Shown here: positions 16,646 through 26,525 of the stretch, piece by piece | Numbering within the stretch: the stretch's first letter is position 1 | How the letters are laid out: the number at the start of each line of letters is the position of its first letter | Origin: Bradyrhizobium acaciae | GTDB lineage: Bacteria; Pseudomonadota; Alphaproteobacteria; Rhizobiales; Xanthobacteraceae | Direction: 5' to 3' | NCBI RefSeq assembly: GCF_020889785.1 | Contig: NZ_JACMYK010000045.1 | Span: 1-49,844, forward strand | DNA length: 49,844 bases | Made by a program: the position numbers and the translations under genes | The notes under the pieces: model-generated | What the model saw: only the letters and a program-made list of their open reading frames with translations | Database searches by the model: none | What the model was told of the DNA's origin: nothing

Positions 16646-17677
16646 ATGACCGCGCCGTCCGACGTCTCCTCGCATGCGATGGCCAGCGCGCGCTGGCGGA
16701 TCAGCGAGGTCGCGTTCTGGGTGCTGGCGCTCGGCTGCGCCTTCCTGTTCCCGTCGCGCTATCTGATCATGACCGACATCGTGCGGCTCGGTCTGTTCGC
16801 GCTGTCGCTCGACCTGATCCTCGGCTATGCCGGCATCGTCTCGCTCGGACACGCGGCGTTCTTCGGCGTCGGCGCCTATGCGGCCGGCTTGCTGGCGCTG
16901 CACGGCATCATCAACGAGCCCGTCATCGCGCTGGTCGCGGCCGGTCTCGTCGCGGCCGTGCTCGGCTTCCTGACCAGCTTCCTGGTCATCCGCGGCGTCG
17001 ACCTGACGCGGCTGATGGTGACGCTCGGCATCGCGCTGCTGCTGGAAGCGCTCGCCGAACGTTTCTCGGACATCACCGGCGGCACCGACGGCCTGCAGGG
17101 CATCGAGATGCAGCCGATCCTCGGGCTGTTCGCCTTCGACATGTTCGGCAGGACCGGGTTGTTTTACTCGCTGGTCGTGCTGTTCATTCTGTTTCTGCTT
17201 GCGCGACGCGTGGTGCATTCGCCGTTCGGCCTGTCGCTGCGCGCAATCAAGAACAATCCGCTGCGCGCGGCCGCGATCGGCGTGCCGGTCAACCGCCGGC
17301 TGATCGCGATCTATACGCTTGCTGCATTCTATGCCGGGATCGCCGGCGCGCTGTTCACCCAGACCACGGCACTGGCCTCGCTCGACGTGTTCTCATTCGA
17401 GCGCTCCGCCGACCTGATGCTGGTGCTCGTGATCGGCGGTACCGGCTATCTCTATGGCGGCCTGATCGGCGCGGTCGTGTTCAAGATGCTGCAGGAGCTG
17501 TTTCAGAGCATCACCCCGCAATACTGGCTGTTCTGGATCGGCCTCGTGCTGGTCGTGATCGTGATGGTCGGCCGTGCGCGCATCCATCGCTTTGTGTTGT
17601 TCGTGCCGAACCTGATCATCCGCCAGCTCGCCGGCCGCAAGGCTGCTGTCGCCGTACCGGAGAGCGACGCGTCATGA
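16646..17677 (+). CDS. livM: Liv-type ABC transporter permease LivM
   Basis: Partner permease, 343 aa, with the LivM landmark LDLILGYAGIVSLGHAAFFGVGAYAAG and the coupling loop VIGGTGYLYGGLIGAVVFK. About nine hydrophobic segments can be picked out. Its stop overlaps the next gene as ATGA (17674-17677), indicating coupling to livG. A polar C-terminal tail of about 25 residues is present. Confidence 0.94.
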   Translation: MTAPSDVSSHAMASARWRISEVAFWVLALGCAFLFPSRYLIMTDIVRLGLFALSLDLILGYAGIVSLGHAAFFGVGAYAAGLLALHGIINEPVIALVAAGLVAAVLGFLTSFLVIRGVDLTRLMVTLGIALLLEALAERFSDITGGTDGLQGIEMQPILGLFAFDMFGRTGLFYSLVVLFILFLLARRVVHSPFGLSLRAIKNNPLRAAAIGVPVNRRLIAIYTLAAFYAGIAGALFTQTTALASLDVFSFERSADLMLVLVIGGTGYLYGGLIGAVVFKMLQELFQSITPQYWLFWIGLVLVVIVMVGRARIHRFVLFVPNLIIRQLAGRKAAVAVPESDAS

Positions 17678-18426
17678 CGATTGCGCTGGAAACCCGCAAT
17701 CTCGAAAAATCCTTCGGCGGCCTTCGCGTCACCCGCGATCTCTCGCTGAAGGTGATGCAGGGCGCCCGCCATGCGCTGATCGGACCGAACGGCGCGGGCA
17801 AGACCACCGTCATCAACCAGCTCACCGGCGTGCTGACGCCGAACAGCGGGCGCATCCTGCTCGAGGACCACGACATCACCGGCCTCTCCGTGCACAGACG
17901 TGTGCTGCGCGGGCTGTCGCGTACTTTCCAGATCAACCAGCTCTATGCCGATTTGACCCCGCTCGAAACCATCGGGCTTGCGGTCTCCGAACGGATGGGG
18001 CGCGGCGGTGATTGGTGGCGGCGGATGGGAACGCGTGCTGACGTCAATGCCGAGATCGCCGAGCTGCTGTCGCGTTTCCATCTGCTCGACGTGATGACAG
18101 AGCTGACCTCGACACTGCCCTACGGCAAGCAGCGGCTGCTCGAGATCGCGGTGGCGATCGCCGCCAAGCCGCGCGTGCTGTTGCTCGACGAGCCCGCCGC
18201 CGGCGTACCCGAGAGCGAGCGCCACGATATCCTGGCGGCGGTCGCGGCATTGCCGCGCGACGTCACCGTGCTCTTGATCGAGCACGACATGGACCTCGTG
18301 TTCTCGTTTGCCGACCGCATCTCGGTGCTCGTCAATGGCGGCCTGCTAACCGAGGGCGCGCCCGACGAGGTCGCGCGCGATCCGCAGGTGAGGGCGGTCT
18401 ATCTTGGCGAGGCAGCCGATGCCTGA
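17674..18426 (+). CDS. livG: Liv-type ABC transporter ATP-binding protein LivG
   Basis: ATPase of the second importer, 250 aa. Walker A GPNGAGKTT, the LivG-type RGLSRTFQINQLYADLTPLE segment, the signature TLPYGKQRLLEIAVA and Walker B LLLDEPAAGV are all present, as is the H-loop LLIEHDMD. It is coupled to livM by an ATGA overlap and overlaps livF by 8 bp, so permease and ATPase subunits are made together. Confidence 0.94.
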   Translation: MTIALETRNLEKSFGGLRVTRDLSLKVMQGARHALIGPNGAGKTTVINQLTGVLTPNSGRILLEDHDITGLSVHRRVLRGLSRTFQINQLYADLTPLETIGLAVSERMGRGGDWWRRMGTRADVNAEIAELLSRFHLLDVMTELTSTLPYGKQRLLEIAVAIAAKPRVLLLDEPAAGVPESERHDILAAVAALPRDVTVLLIEHDMDLVFSFADRISVLVNGGLLTEGAPDEVARDPQVRAVYLGEAADA

Positions 18427-19135
18427 TCTCCTCTCCATCAAGGGTCTGCGGGCGGGCTACGGTGAGGCGGTGGTGCTGCCGGATATGTCGCTGGCGCTTG
18501 CCGAGGGCCAGGTGCTCGCGCTGCTCGGCCGCAACGGCACCGGCAAGACCACGCTGATCAACTCGATCGTCGGCATCGTCAGATGGTTCGGCGGCAGCGT
18601 CGCACTCGCCGGCCGCGACATCACGGCGATGCGGCCGGATCAGCGCGCCCGCGCCGGGATCGGCTGGGTGCCGCAGGAGCGCAACATCTTCCGCTCGTTG
18701 ACCGTGGAGGAGAACATGACCGCGGTGGCGCAGCCCGGGCCGTGGACGGTCGAGCGGGTATACGAGATGTTTCCGCGGCTGAAGGAGCGGCGCGGCAATT
18801 TCGGCAACCAGCTGTCCGGCGGCGAGCAGCAGATGCTGGCGATCGGCCGCGCGCTGACCTTGAACCCGAAAGTGCTGCTGCTCGACGAGCCGACCGAAGG
18901 CCTCGCGCCGATCATCGTTGAGGAATTGTTAAAGGCGATCGGAACCATCACGCGCTCGGGCGGCATCTGCTCGATCATCGTTGAGCAGAATGCACAAAAG
19001 ATTCTCGGGCTCGCCGACCGCGTTGTGATATTGGAACGCGGTACGATCGTGCACGATGCCGCGAGCAGCGCGTTGAAGGCCGATCCCTCCGTCCTCGAGC
19101 GCCATCTCGGCGTCTCCGGGGCCAAAGCACATTAG
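18419..19135 (+). CDS. livF: Liv-type ABC transporter ATP-binding protein LivF
   Basis: Second ATPase of this importer, 238 aa from the ATG at 18419. A TTG 15 bp upstream would also be in frame, but the ATG begins the conserved LLSIKGLRAGYGEAVVL strand directly. Walker A GRNGTGKTT (Arg in place of the usual Pro/Ala), signature LSGGEQQMLAIGRAL, Walker B VLLLDEPTEGLAP and the LivF motif PQERNIFRSLTVEENM are intact. The MetE-like gene follows 19 bp later on the same strand. Confidence 0.93.
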   Translation: MPDLLSIKGLRAGYGEAVVLPDMSLALAEGQVLALLGRNGTGKTTLINSIVGIVRWFGGSVALAGRDITAMRPDQRARAGIGWVPQERNIFRSLTVEENMTAVAQPGPWTVERVYEMFPRLKERRGNFGNQLSGGEQQMLAIGRALTLNPKVLLLDEPTEGLAPIIVEELLKAIGTITRSGGICSIIVEQNAQKILGLADRVVILERGTIVHDAASSALKADPSVLERHLGVSGAKAH

Positions 19136-19154
19136 AAACGTTCGGGAGTTGACC

Positions 19155-20273
19155 ATGCAGCGAACCAAGCCTCCGTTCCGCGCCGACGAGGTCGGCAGCC
19201 TGTTGCGGCCGCCGAAGATCAAGGAGGCGCGCGCCAGGCTGGAGAAGGGCGAGATCTCGGCCGACGAGCTGCGCAAGGTCGAGGACATGGAGATCGAGAA
19301 GGTCGTGCACAAGCAGGCCTCGGTCGGCCTGAAGCTTGCGACCGATGGTGAGTTCCGCCGCTCCTGGTGGCACTTCGATTTCCTCAGCCATCTGACCGGC
19401 TGCGAGCTGTTCCACCCCGACATGGGCATCCAGTTCGCGGGCGTGCAGACCCGGCACGACGCCATCAGGGTGATCGGCAAGCTCGACTTCTCCGATCAGC
19501 ACCCGATGCTCGATCACTTCAGGTTCCTGAAGAAATATGCCGACCAGGCCCATGTCACGCCGAAGATGACGATTCCGTCGCCGGCCGTGCTGCATTTCCG
19601 TGGCGGCCGCAAGCTGATCTCGAAGGAGGTCTATCCCGACCTCGAGGAGTTCTTCCAGGATCTCGGCAAGACCTATCGCAAGGCGGTGAAGGCGTTCTAC
19701 GACGCCGGCTGCCGCTATTTGCAATTCGACGACACGGTGTGGGCCTATCTGTGCTCGCAGGAGGAGTTGCAGAAAGCGCGCGAGCGCGGCGACAACCCCG
19801 ATGGCCTGCAGGAGATCTATGCCCGCGTCATCAATTACGCGATCGCCGATCGTCCGGCCGACATGGTGATCACGACGCATGTCTGCCGGGGCAATTTCCG
19901 CTCGACCTGGATTTCCTCGGGCGGTTACGAGCCGGTCGCCGAGACCATGCTGGCCGGCACGAATTACGACGGCTACTTCCTCGAATATGATTCCGACCGC
20001 GCCGGCGGCTTCGAGCCGCTGCGCTTCCTGCCCAAGGGCAACAAGGTCGTGGTGGTCGGCGTCATCACCTCGAAGTTCGGCGAGCTCGAGAAGAAGGACG
20101 ACATCAAGCGGCGGTTGGAGGAAGCATCCAAGTTCGCCCCGATCGAGCAGCTTGCCGTGTCCCCGCAATGCGGCTTTGCATCCACCGAGGAGGGCAACAT
20201 CCTCTCCGAGGAAGAGCAGTGGGCCAAGCTGCGGCTCGCCGTCGAAGTCGCGAACGAGGTGTGGGGGAAGTAA
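19155..20273 (+). CDS. Cobalamin-independent methionine synthase (MetE C-terminal) family protein
   Basis: A 372-aa single-domain relative of the catalytic half of MetE. The start at 19155 follows GGGAG at good spacing. The zinc site of the family is recognisable as THVCRGN (His-x-Cys) and SPQCGFAS (second Cys), with the acidic residue in YDSDRAGGFEP. It lacks the N-terminal MetE domain that holds the folate, so it need not be a methionine synthase. Related stand-alone proteins act on other thiols or methyl donors, including coenzyme M-type substrates. It is the last gene of a liv operon, 19 bp after livF, which suggests that the transporter imports a compound this enzyme demethylates or transfers. 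Confidence 0.85.
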   Translation: MQRTKPPFRADEVGSLLRPPKIKEARARLEKGEISADELRKVEDMEIEKVVHKQASVGLKLATDGEFRRSWWHFDFLSHLTGCELFHPDMGIQFAGVQTRHDAIRVIGKLDFSDQHPMLDHFRFLKKYADQAHVTPKMTIPSPAVLHFRGGRKLISKEVYPDLEEFFQDLGKTYRKAVKAFYDAGCRYLQFDDTVWAYLCSQEELQKARERGDNPDGLQEIYARVINYAIADRPADMVITTHVCRGNFRSTWISSGGYEPVAETMLAGTNYDGYFLEYDSDRAGGFEPLRFLPKGNKVVVVGVITSKFGELEKKDDIKRRLEEASKFAPIEQLAVSPQCGFASTEEGNILSEEEQWAKLRLAVEVANEVWGK

Positions 20274-20285
20274 GACCGCCTCCGT

Positions 20286-20369
20286 CGTCATTGCGAGCGA
20301 GAGCGAAGCAATCCATCTGCCCAGAGGGACAGAATGGATTGCTTCGTCGCTTCGCTCCTCGCAATGACG
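20286..20369. repeat. Dispersed palindromic repeat (CGTCATTGCGAGCGAGAGC type)
   Basis: Opens CGTCATTGCGAGCGAGAGCG and closes CGCTCCTCGCAATGACG, with AGCAATCCAT paired to ATGGATTGCT. It is the sister copy of 11765-11848 and again sits between two converging genes. Confidence 0.85.
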
Positions 20370-20378
20370 TATGTCTTA

Positions 20379-22109
20379 TCACTGCTCCGCGAGATAGACC
20401 TCGCCGAGCAGCGAGGAATTCGACCACGGCACCTGCTTGCCCTTGGTCGTGGCAACGACCTCGGCGCGGACCCGCGTCAGCATCTGCTGCACCTCTAGCC
20501 CGGGCGTACCGACATGACGCGACAGTGCCGCGGAGAACGGGCTGTTGGCGCCTTCGCCATCGAGCGCGACTTGGCCCGGCGCGGTCGCAAACGCGATCAG
20601 CGTGCCGGCGCCGAGCGTCGAGCCTGATCCGAGCGAGGTGGGCGCGGCGAGGCCGGAGCCCGCTTCGATGCCGCGGCTCGGGCCTGCGGAGGCCACCTGC
20701 GGCGCCATCGGATTGTTGCGGCAGGCATCGAGGATGAGGATGTTGGTGCGGATCTGGTCGTCGAGGCCGGCCATGATCGTATCCATATCGACCATCGCGT
20801 CGGTCATGCGCTCGCCCGCCTTGAACTCGATATCAACAGGCACGAGGTAGTTGCGGCCGTCGATCTGCACGCCATGGCCGGCGTAATAGACCACCGCAAT
20901 CTGCGACCGCGCCGCCTCGCGCAGGAAATCGTGAATGGTCGTCTGCATCGCGCCGCGATCGAGATCGAGACCCTCCGAGACGGTGAAGCCGATGTCGCGC
21001 AGGCTCCTGGCGATGGCGCGGGCGTCGTTCGGCGGATTGGGCAGCGCCTTCACATGCGCATAGGCGCCGTTGCCGATTACCAGCGCGACGCGCCGGCCGG
21101 TTGCTGCGGCCTGCACGCGTGCCGCGGGGGCGGCCGGTGTTGCTGCGGCGGGCGCCGGTGGTGCAGGAGCAGGGCTGCTCTCGGCAGCGGGCGCCGCCGC
21201 GGTTTTGCGCGGTGTGGCGTCGGCCTCCTCGAGCAGCGCGAGCCGCACCCTCGCGGTAGCCTGGTTGGCCTTGCTGCCGGCGTCGGAGGCGACGCCCTCG
21301 AGCACCGAGGCGTAATCTTCCTTGGCGTGCGCAGCATCGCCTTTCGCTTCATAGGCGAGGCCGCGCTGGGTATAGGCCGAGATCAGCACGCTGCCCGGCG
21401 GCGTCATGATGTTGGCGGGCGCTTTCGCCTTCGCGAGCCGGATCGCTTCCGTCGTGTCCGCGATCGCGCGCGCGATGTCGCCCTTGGCGCGCCAGATCAC
21501 GGCGCGGCTGATCAGCGGCTGCGGCAGCGACGGGTCGATCCTGACGACCTCGTTGATGTCGGCGAGCGCGCCGTCGAGATCGCCGAGCGCCTGCTTCGAC
21601 GCACCGCGGTTCTGATAGGAGAAGGCCGACTTCGGACCGGCCTTGATCGCGGCGTCGTAATCGGAGATCGCCTTGGCGTAGTCGCCCTTGCCGCGATAGG
21701 CGTTGCCGCGGTTGTGAAAGATGATGCCGCTCGGCGGCCCCATGCGCAGCGCGTCGTTGAAGTCGGCGATCGCGATGTCGTACTCGCCTTTGTCGTAATA
21801 GGCCGAGCCGCGCAAATTGTAGACGGCGGTGCTGGGCTTCAGACGCAGCGCCTCGGTGGCGTCAGCGATCACCTGCGCGTAGTTGCCTTTCTTGTTCCAG
21901 CCGACCGCGCGCCAGAAATGGATCGTCGCGAGCTTCTCGCCGGAAAACACCTTCAGCGCGATGATCTTGGTGCAGGCGTCGATCATCTGATCGGCGGGTG
22001 TGGTGTCGGTCGTGCAGAGCGGGCCGAGCTGCGAACGCGTCTGGGCGAGGCAGGGCGCCGACCACAGGATGGCGGCAAGCAGGCAGGGGATCAGGAGCAG
22101 GCGGCGCAT
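20379..22109 (-). CDS. TPR-repeat and caspase-like (peptidase C14) exported protein
   Basis: A 576-aa protein with a Sec signal peptide (about 1-22, ending CLAQ), five to six tetratricopeptide repeats (about 60-275), an Ala/Pro-rich linker (about 300-337) and a C-terminal caspase fold (about 338-576). The domain opens RVALVIGNGAY. The catalytic dyad is in place: His in YYAGHGVQ (about 412) and Cys in LDACRNNP (about 463). Bacterial homologues (orthocaspases) usually cleave after Arg or Lys; specificity cannot be read here. The signal peptide puts the protease domain in the periplasm. No partner protease or inhibitor gene is adjacent, and it is divergent from the HTH-methyltransferase gene. 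Confidence 0.9.
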   Translation of the reverse strand: MRRLLLIPCLLAAILWSAPCLAQTRSQLGPLCTTDTTPADQMIDACTKIIALKVFSGEKLATIHFWRAVGWNKKGNYAQVIADATEALRLKPSTAVYNLRGSAYYDKGEYDIAIADFNDALRMGPPSGIIFHNRGNAYRGKGDYAKAISDYDAAIKAGPKSAFSYQNRGASKQALGDLDGALADINEVVRIDPSLPQPLISRAVIWRAKGDIARAIADTTEAIRLAKAKAPANIMTPPGSVLISAYTQRGLAYEAKGDAAHAKEDYASVLEGVASDAGSKANQATARVRLALLEEADATPRKTAAAPAAESSPAPAPPAPAAATPAAPAARVQAAATGRRVALVIGNGAYAHVKALPNPPNDARAIARSLRDIGFTVSEGLDLDRGAMQTTIHDFLREAARSQIAVVYYAGHGVQIDGRNYLVPVDIEFKAGERMTDAMVDMDTIMAGLDDQIRTNILILDACRNNPMAPQVASAGPSRGIEAGSGLAAPTSLGSGSTLGAGTLIAFATAPGQVALDGEGANSPFSAALSRHVGTPGLEVQQMLTRVRAEVVATTKGKQVPWSNSSLLGEVYLAEQ

Positions 22110-22281
22110 CGGTCATCCAGGGGGTGCGGGGCGGTCCAAGAGCGGGGCCAGGGGGAAATCCATGACTGTTTGGTGATCGGGCCGCAGAGGGGGTTCAACC
22201 GGTGGGAAAATGATGGTAAGACGCCGCTGCACACAACTTCTGCCCACTTTTGTCCCACTCGCCGCCGCCCACCTTGGCACC

Positions 22282-23637
22282 ATGAAGAACGACGAAATCC
22301 TCAGCCAGATCACGGATTTCTGCCGCCGCTCCGACATGGCGGAGACGACGTTCGGCCGCCGGGCCGTCAACGACGGCAAGCTGGTGCACCGGCTGCGTGA
22401 AGGCAAGCGCATCACCATCGACACGCTCGATCGTATCAACGGCTTCATCGCGACCTCGACGCCAGGCGGGGTGGCGCCGCCCCGCGGCCTTGTGGTTCCG
22501 CCGGAAAAGCGCGATCCGAGGGGTAATTTCCGCTTTTTCGAGAATCGCCAGCGCTATCTGCTGTTCGTGCACACCTGCAGCGAGAAGCGGGTGATTGCCG
22601 ACCGGGTGGCGCTGGAACTGGCCGCCATCCACCCGCGGCCGCCGGCGCTGCGGGTGTTCGATGCCGGGATGGGCGACGGCACCGTGCTGGCGCGGGTCCT
22701 GCGCGCAATGCATGGCCGCTTCCCACATATGCCGTTCTACGTCGCCGGCAAGGAACTGAGCCTGGAGGACGTCCGCCTCACCCTCGACAAGGTCCCCGAC
22801 CGCCTGTTCGAGCACCCAGCCAGCGTCTTCGTGTTCACCAACATGTATTACGCCGAGGCGCCCTGGCTGACGCCGAAGAACTCCGCGGCGGCTGCCAGCA
22901 TGATCTGGCATGAAGTGGCGCTGCGCGGAGCCTCCTCGGGTGACTTCGAGGCCCAGATCGCCGAGCTCGGTCCATTCCTGGAGCAGAACTGGCGAGCGAA
23001 CCTCAGCCCCGGCAATGCGATGCCGATCTATGAGCGGCCGGTGGCGCTGGTGCTCTACCGCGACGATCACCGCTTCCTGCTCGATTCCATCATTCCGCGG
23101 GCGGGCCGGACGGAAGCCAATTTCGATCTCGTGATCGCCTCGCAGCCTTACCGCGCCAAATCCTCGGTGAACTTCCGCGCCAAGCGGATCATCGCGCCGC
23201 TGGCCCGCGCGCTGCGCGGCGGTGGACGGCTGATAGGAATCCACTCCCACGGAAGCGATCCCGGGCTTGAAATCATTCAAGCCGTCTGGCCTGGAGAAAA
23301 TCCTTTCGCCGTCAGCCGTCATGAGATACTGCGCGCGGTGAAATACGAGTTGGGGTCGGCCGGGCGTGAGTTGAACTTCAACGCCTACGCCGATAACCGC
23401 TCGATCTTCCGATATGATATGGAAGCGCTGCCCAATGAGGTGACCGGTGCGATCGGAACCTCGACGGCCTTTGCAGCGTGGAATGCGGCGGTGTATGTCG
23501 CGCAGATCGAAGATGAGCGGTTGATCGAAACGACCGAAAACGGACGAGCTCTCGAGGCCACGCGCGAAGTTCTCCGCAAACACAACGGGCTGTGGTTCTA
23601 CGACGAATCCTACGTCATCTCGCGGCGACGAGACTGA
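22282..23637 (+). CDS. Predicted HTH plus SAM-methyltransferase-fold fusion protein
   Basis: A 451-aa protein. The first ~55 residues (ILSQITDFCRRSDMAETTFG, then RRAVNDGKLVHRLREGKRI) resemble the short Xre-like DNA-binding modules of alphaproteobacteria that read FGRxAxNDxxFVxxLxxGR. A Rossmann methyltransferase-like domain follows, with motif I VFDAGMGDGT at about 126-134, a later NFDLVIASQPYRAK segment and GGRLIGIHSHG. The ATG at 22282 is preferred; a frame-open start at 22210 adds a non-conserved lead. It lies 60 bp upstream of metK in the same direction. A SAM-binding domain with a DNA-binding module next to the SAM synthase gene suggests a sensor-regulator, but this is inference and the function is unknown. 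Confidence 0.75.
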   Translation: MKNDEILSQITDFCRRSDMAETTFGRRAVNDGKLVHRLREGKRITIDTLDRINGFIATSTPGGVAPPRGLVVPPEKRDPRGNFRFFENRQRYLLFVHTCSEKRVIADRVALELAAIHPRPPALRVFDAGMGDGTVLARVLRAMHGRFPHMPFYVAGKELSLEDVRLTLDKVPDRLFEHPASVFVFTNMYYAEAPWLTPKNSAAAASMIWHEVALRGASSGDFEAQIAELGPFLEQNWRANLSPGNAMPIYERPVALVLYRDDHRFLLDSIIPRAGRTEANFDLVIASQPYRAKSSVNFRAKRIIAPLARALRGGGRLIGIHSHGSDPGLEIIQAVWPGENPFAVSRHEILRAVKYELGSAGRELNFNAYADNRSIFRYDMEALPNEVTGAIGTSTAFAAWNAAVYVAQIEDERLIETTENGRALEATREVLRKHNGLWFYDESYVISRRRD

Positions 23638-23697
23638 CATTCCGGGGACATATTCACCAACCAACGTCGGAATTCGACGAAACAAGGGGTTTGCTTG

Positions 23698-24894
<1,197 letters not shown>

Positions 24895-24900
24895 CACTTG

Positions 24901-24996
24901 CGTCATTCCGGGGCGCTCGCCTGAGCGAGCGAACCCGGAATCTCCTTCCATCAATTCCAGATTCCGGGTTCGCCTCTTCGAGGCGCCCGGAATGAC
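24901..24996. repeat. Dispersed palindromic repeat between metK and ahcY
   Basis: Opens CGTCATTCCGGGGCGCTCG and closes GCGCCCGGAATGAC. The inner arms AACCCGGAATCT and AGATTCCGGGTT also pair. It fills most of the 125-bp metK-ahcY gap and may separate their expression. Confidence 0.8.
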
Positions 24997-25019
24997 CAGT
25001 TCAACAACAGGACGCTCAA

Positions 25020-26447
25020 ATGAACGCCCCCACGAAGCCCGGCTTCACCGACTACATCGTCAAGGACATTGCGCTCGCCGATTTCGGCCGCAAGGAAATC
25101 TCGCTCGCCGAGACCGAGATGCCGGGCCTGATGGCCACCCGCGAGGAGTATGGCCCCAAGCAGCCGTTGAAGGGCGCACGCATCGCGGGCTCCCTGCACA
25201 TGACGATCCAGACCGCGGTGCTGATCGAGACGCTGGCTGCGCTCGGCGCCGACATCCGCTGGGTCTCCTGCAACATCTACTCGACGCAGGATCACGCCGC
25301 CGCCGCGATCGCCGCCGCCGGCATTCCGGTGTTCGCCGTGAAGGGCGAGACGCTGACCGAGTACTGGGACTACACCGCAAAGCTGTTCGACTGGCACGGC
25401 GGCGGCACGCCGAACATGATCCTCGATGACGGCGGCGACGCCACCATGCTGGTGCATGCTGGCTATCGCGCCGAGCAGGGCGACACCGCGTTCCTCGACA
25501 AGCCGGGGTCCGAGGAAGAGGAGATCTTCTACGCGCTGGTCAAGCGCCTCCTGAAGGAGAAGCCGAAGGGCTGGTTCGCCGAGATCGCCAAGAACATCAG
25601 GGGCGTCTCGGAAGAGACCACCACGGGCGTGCATCGCCTGTACGAGATGGCCAACAAGGGCACGCTGCTGTTCCCGGCGATCAACGTCAACGACAGCGTC
25701 ACCAAGTCGAAGTTCGACAACCTCTATGGCTGCCGCGAGTCGCTGGTCGACGGCATCCGCCGCGGCACCGACGTGATGCTGTCGGGCAAGGTCGCGATGG
25801 TCGCGGGCTTCGGCGACGTCGGCAAGGGCTCGGCCGCTTCGCTGCGCCAGGCCGGCTGCCGCGTCATGGTCTCCGAGGTCGATCCGATCTGCGCGTTGCA
25901 GGCGGCGATGGAAGGCTATGAGGTCGTGACGATGGAAGACGCGGCGCCGCGCGCCGACATCTTCGTCACCGCCACCGGCAACAAGGACATCATCACCATC
26001 GAGCACATGCGCGCGATGAAGGATCGCGCCATCGTCTGCAACATCGGCCACTTCGACAACGAGATCCAGATCGCGAGCCTCCGCAATCTGAAGTGGACCA
26101 ACATCAAGCCGCAGGTCGACGAGATCGAATTTCCCGACAAGCACCGCATCATCATGCTGTCGGAAGGCCGCCTCGTGAACCTCGGCAACGCGATGGGCCA
26201 CCCGTCCTTCGTGATGTCGGCCTCGTTCACCAACCAGACGCTGGCGCAGATCGAGTTGTTCGCCAACAACAAGGACGGCAAGTACGCCAAGAAGGTCTAC
26301 GTGCTGCCGAAGACGCTCGACGAGAAGGTCGCCCGCTTGCACCTCGCCAAGATCGGCGTCAAGCTGACCGAGCTGCGCAAGGACCAGGCCGATTACATCG
26401 GCGTGAAGCAGGAAGGTCCGTACAAGTCGGATCACTACCGCTACTGA
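25020..26447 (+). CDS. ahcY: S-adenosylhomocysteinase
   Basis: Hydrolyses S-adenosylhomocysteine to adenosine and homocysteine, relieving product inhibition of methyltransferases. The 475-aa length is the long alphaproteobacterial form, which carries an insert in the substrate domain. The NAD-binding motif GFGDVGKGSAASLRQ, the substrate loop WVSCNIYSTQDHAAAAI and the C-terminal cofactor-closing KSDHYRY end are all present, the last being diagnostic. It is paired with metK and ends in a strong terminator at 26477-26503. Confidence 0.97.
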   Translation: MNAPTKPGFTDYIVKDIALADFGRKEISLAETEMPGLMATREEYGPKQPLKGARIAGSLHMTIQTAVLIETLAALGADIRWVSCNIYSTQDHAAAAIAAAGIPVFAVKGETLTEYWDYTAKLFDWHGGGTPNMILDDGGDATMLVHAGYRAEQGDTAFLDKPGSEEEEIFYALVKRLLKEKPKGWFAEIAKNIRGVSEETTTGVHRLYEMANKGTLLFPAINVNDSVTKSKFDNLYGCRESLVDGIRRGTDVMLSGKVAMVAGFGDVGKGSAASLRQAGCRVMVSEVDPICALQAAMEGYEVVTMEDAAPRADIFVTATGNKDIITIEHMRAMKDRAIVCNIGHFDNEIQIASLRNLKWTNIKPQVDEIEFPDKHRIIMLSEGRLVNLGNAMGHPSFVMSASFTNQTLAQIELFANNKDGKYAKKVYVLPKTLDEKVARLHLAKIGVKLTELRKDQADYIGVKQEGPYKSDHYRY

Positions 26448-26476
26448 TCCGCGGTCTCTGCGCTCGATCAAGCGAG

Positions 26477-26503
26477 AAGCCCCGGCATTGTCCGGGGCTT
26501 TTT
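26477..26503 (+). terminator. Rho-independent terminator after ahcY
   Basis: AAGCCCCGG and CCGGGGCTT form a 9-bp stem with a 6-nt loop, followed by TTT and running into GC. It ends 30 bp after the ahcY stop and also lies opposite the 3' end of the minus-strand secretion operon. Confidence 0.8.
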
Positions 26504-26525
26504 GCTGTAGCGTCGCACCGCGGAT

